Assembly: GCF_038404985.1 (NCBI RefSeq) | Contig: NZ_JBBKBA010000001.1 | Span: 1,454,001 to 1,518,000, forward strand | DNA length: 64,000 nucleotides | Direction of reading: 5' to 3' | From: Ferrovibrio sp. MS7 | GTDB lineage: Bacteria > Pseudomonadota > Alphaproteobacteria > Ferrovibrionales > Ferrovibrionaceae | Part shown: in pieces, positions 62,758-64,000 of the stretch | How the letters are laid out: each line of letters starts with the position of its first letter | Position numbering within the stretch: position 1 is the first letter of the stretch | Position numbers and translations under genes: made by a program | Notes under the pieces: model-generated | Database searches by the model: none | What the model saw: only the letters and a program-made list of their open reading frames with translations | What the model was told of the DNA's origin: nothing

Positions 62758-64000
62758 ATGACGGCGCAACTCGAACGCACCCAGTTCCTCTACGGCGGCA
62801 ACAGCTCCTTCGTGGAGGAGCTGTACGGCAAGTTCGTCGCCGATCCCAACAGCGTCGATGCTTCCTGGCGCGAGTTCTTCTCCGGCCTTGGCGAAGGTTT
62901 CGCCAAGCCGGCGGAGGCCCAGACCCGGCCGTCATGGCAGCCGGTGCCGCCGCTGGTGCAGCTCGACGACGAGGGTCTGCTGGGCAGCCAGGGCAAGGCC
63001 GCCAAGGCTGCCGAAAAGGCGCTGAAGGGTGGCGCCACCGCCGCCGATGCCCGCGCCGCCGCGCTGGATACCATCCGTGCCGCGATGCTGATCCGCAATT
63101 ACCGTATCCGTGGCCACCTCATGGCCAACCTGGATCCGCTCGGCATCCAGGCGCCGGGCGCGCATCCCGAACTCGAGCCGTCGAGCTACGGTTTCTCGGA
63201 TGCCGATCTCGACCGTCCGATCTTCATTGATCACATGCTGGGCCTGGAAACCGCGTCTTTGCGCGAAATCCTCGCCATCCTGCGCCGCACCTACTGCTCC
63301 ACCATCGGCGTGGAGTTCATGCATATCTATCACCAGGAACAGAAGGCCTGGATCCAGGCCCGCATCGAGGGCCGCGACAAGGAAGTGCACTTCACGCCCG
63401 AGGGCAAGAAGGCGATCCTCAACAAGCTGGTGGAAGCCGAAATCTTCGAGCGCTTCTGCCACATGAAGTTCACCGGCACCAAGCGCTTCGGCCTTGAGGG
63501 CGGCGAGGCGCTGATCCCGGCGCTGGAAGCCATCATCAAGCGCGGCGGCCAGATGGGCCTGAAGGATATCGAGCTGGGCATGCCGCATCGCGGCCGCCTC
63601 AACCTACTCGGCAACGTGATGGCCAAGCCCTACCGCGCCATCTTCTCCGAATTCAAGGGCATGGCCTATCACCCCGAGGATTTCCAGGGCTCGGGCGATG
63701 TGAAGTACCATCTCGGCGTTTCGTCCGACCGCGAATTCGACGGCAACAAGGTGCATCTCTCGCTGGCGGCCAACCCGTCGCATCTCGAGATCATCAACCC
63801 GGTCTGCCTCGGCAAGTCGCGCGCCAAGCAGACCCAGATGGGCGATACCGAGCGCGGTCAGGTGATGTCGGTGCTGCTGCATGGCGATGCTGCCTTTGCC
63901 GGCCAGGGCGTGGTGGCGGAATGCTTCGCGCTCAGCGAACTGCGCGGCTACCGCACCGGCGGCACCATCCACATCATCGTCAACAACCAGATCGGCTTCA
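62758..64000 (+). CDS. sucA: 2-oxoglutarate dehydrogenase E1 component (3' end outside window)
   Basis: The first 414 codons are present; the family length is about 950. It begins MTAQLERTQFLYGGNSSFVEELYGKF, the N-terminal segment that binds the E2 core, then a 2-oxoglutarate dehydrogenase N domain and the thiamine-diphosphate region with IELGMPHRGRLNLLGNV (about residues 277-293) and HGDAAFAGQGVVAE (about 378-391). E1 decarboxylates 2-oxoglutarate. It lies 57 bases after sucD, so it is very likely cotranscribed with sucCD. Confidence 0.96.
   Translation, partial: MTAQLERTQFLYGGNSSFVEELYGKFVADPNSVDASWREFFSGLGEGFAKPAEAQTRPSWQPVPPLVQLDDEGLLGSQGKAAKAAEKALKGGATAADARAAALDTIRAAMLIRNYRIRGHLMANLDPLGIQAPGAHPELEPSSYGFSDADLDRPIFIDHMLGLETASLREILAILRRTYCSTIGVEFMHIYHQEQKAWIQARIEGRDKEVHFTPEGKKAILNKLVEAEIFERFCHMKFTGTKRFGLEGGEALIPALEAIIKRGGQMGLKDIELGMPHRGRLNLLGNVMAKPYRAIFSEFKGMAYHPEDFQGSGDVKYHLGVSSDREFDGNKVHLSLAANPSHLEIINPVCLGKSRAKQTQMGDTERGQVMSVLLHGDAAFAGQGVVAECFALSELRGYRTGGTIHIIVNNQIGF

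Overview
The window is about 64 kb of GC-rich, densely coding DNA from an alphaproteobacterium, probably a free-living Rhodospirillales-like organism; genus and species cannot be fixed from the sequence alone. Pointers are the sucC-sucD-sucA order, a DUF2794 gene (an alphaproteobacterial family), cmk followed by rpsA, an intracellular polyhydroxyalkanoate depolymerase, and intergenic inverted repeats ending in CGTCATG. There is no sign of a phage, plasmid, IS element, CRISPR array, rRNA or tRNA. About 63 genes are supported, and several start at GTG or TTG.

Layout. 0-3.6 kb: a chemotaxis-linked group with a truncated CheZ-like gene on the minus strand, then a pentapeptide-repeat protein, CheD, a receiver protein whose phospho-acceptor Asp is replaced by Glu, and a DUF2794 gene. 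3.6-10.3 kb: an exported Lys/Ala-rich peptide, a TTC38-like TPR protein with an M81 peptidase, TrmO with a 12-bp minisatellite tail, a lone peptide-binding protein behind a palindromic operator, and a Bax-inhibitor-1 membrane protein. 10.5-18.3 kb: a Bcr/CflA exporter, the conserved tesA/ybbA-ybbP divergent pair, and a large chemoreceptor. 18.7-29.2 kb: a Tas-like reductase, ThpR, a CobB sirtuin, a histidine kinase, a minimal zincin, pterin dehydratase with SCO, PhaZ, YcgN, two tandem AAA ATPases, a KdsC-like phosphatase and a short-chain dehydrogenase. 29.3-38.4 kb: a Tat-type lipase, an MFS carrier, an HvfB-HvfC-DoxX operon (MNIO enzyme, with no precursor peptide nearby), DUF3750 and a CoA-transferase pair, a SnoaL protein and waaA. 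38.4-43 kb: asnB, then a sulfide-response locus (TauE, rhodanese, BigR-like repressor, divergent persulfide dioxygenase) around two tandem operators. 43-52 kb: a cupin and an SDR, a purine permease, an EamA carrier, a solute-binding protein, a histidine kinase, and CheW with a second chemoreceptor. 52-64 kb: cmk and rpsA, a Kelch protein, a PilZ protein, a TetR gene with a hydrolase, YbjQ, LolA, and the TCA-cycle genes sucC, sucD and the 5' part of sucA.

How the genes fit together. Motility and signalling recur: two receptors with C-terminal W-x-E-F tails suited to CheR/CheB tethering, CheW, CheD, an atypical receiver, two histidine kinases and a PilZ protein, but no CheA in the window. Envelope functions are WaaA, a KdsC-like phosphatase, LolA and perhaps AsnB. 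Detoxification and stress functions are the BigR-type sulfide system, the MNIO operon, SCO and the sirtuin. The ends of the window cut the first (minus-strand) gene and sucA.
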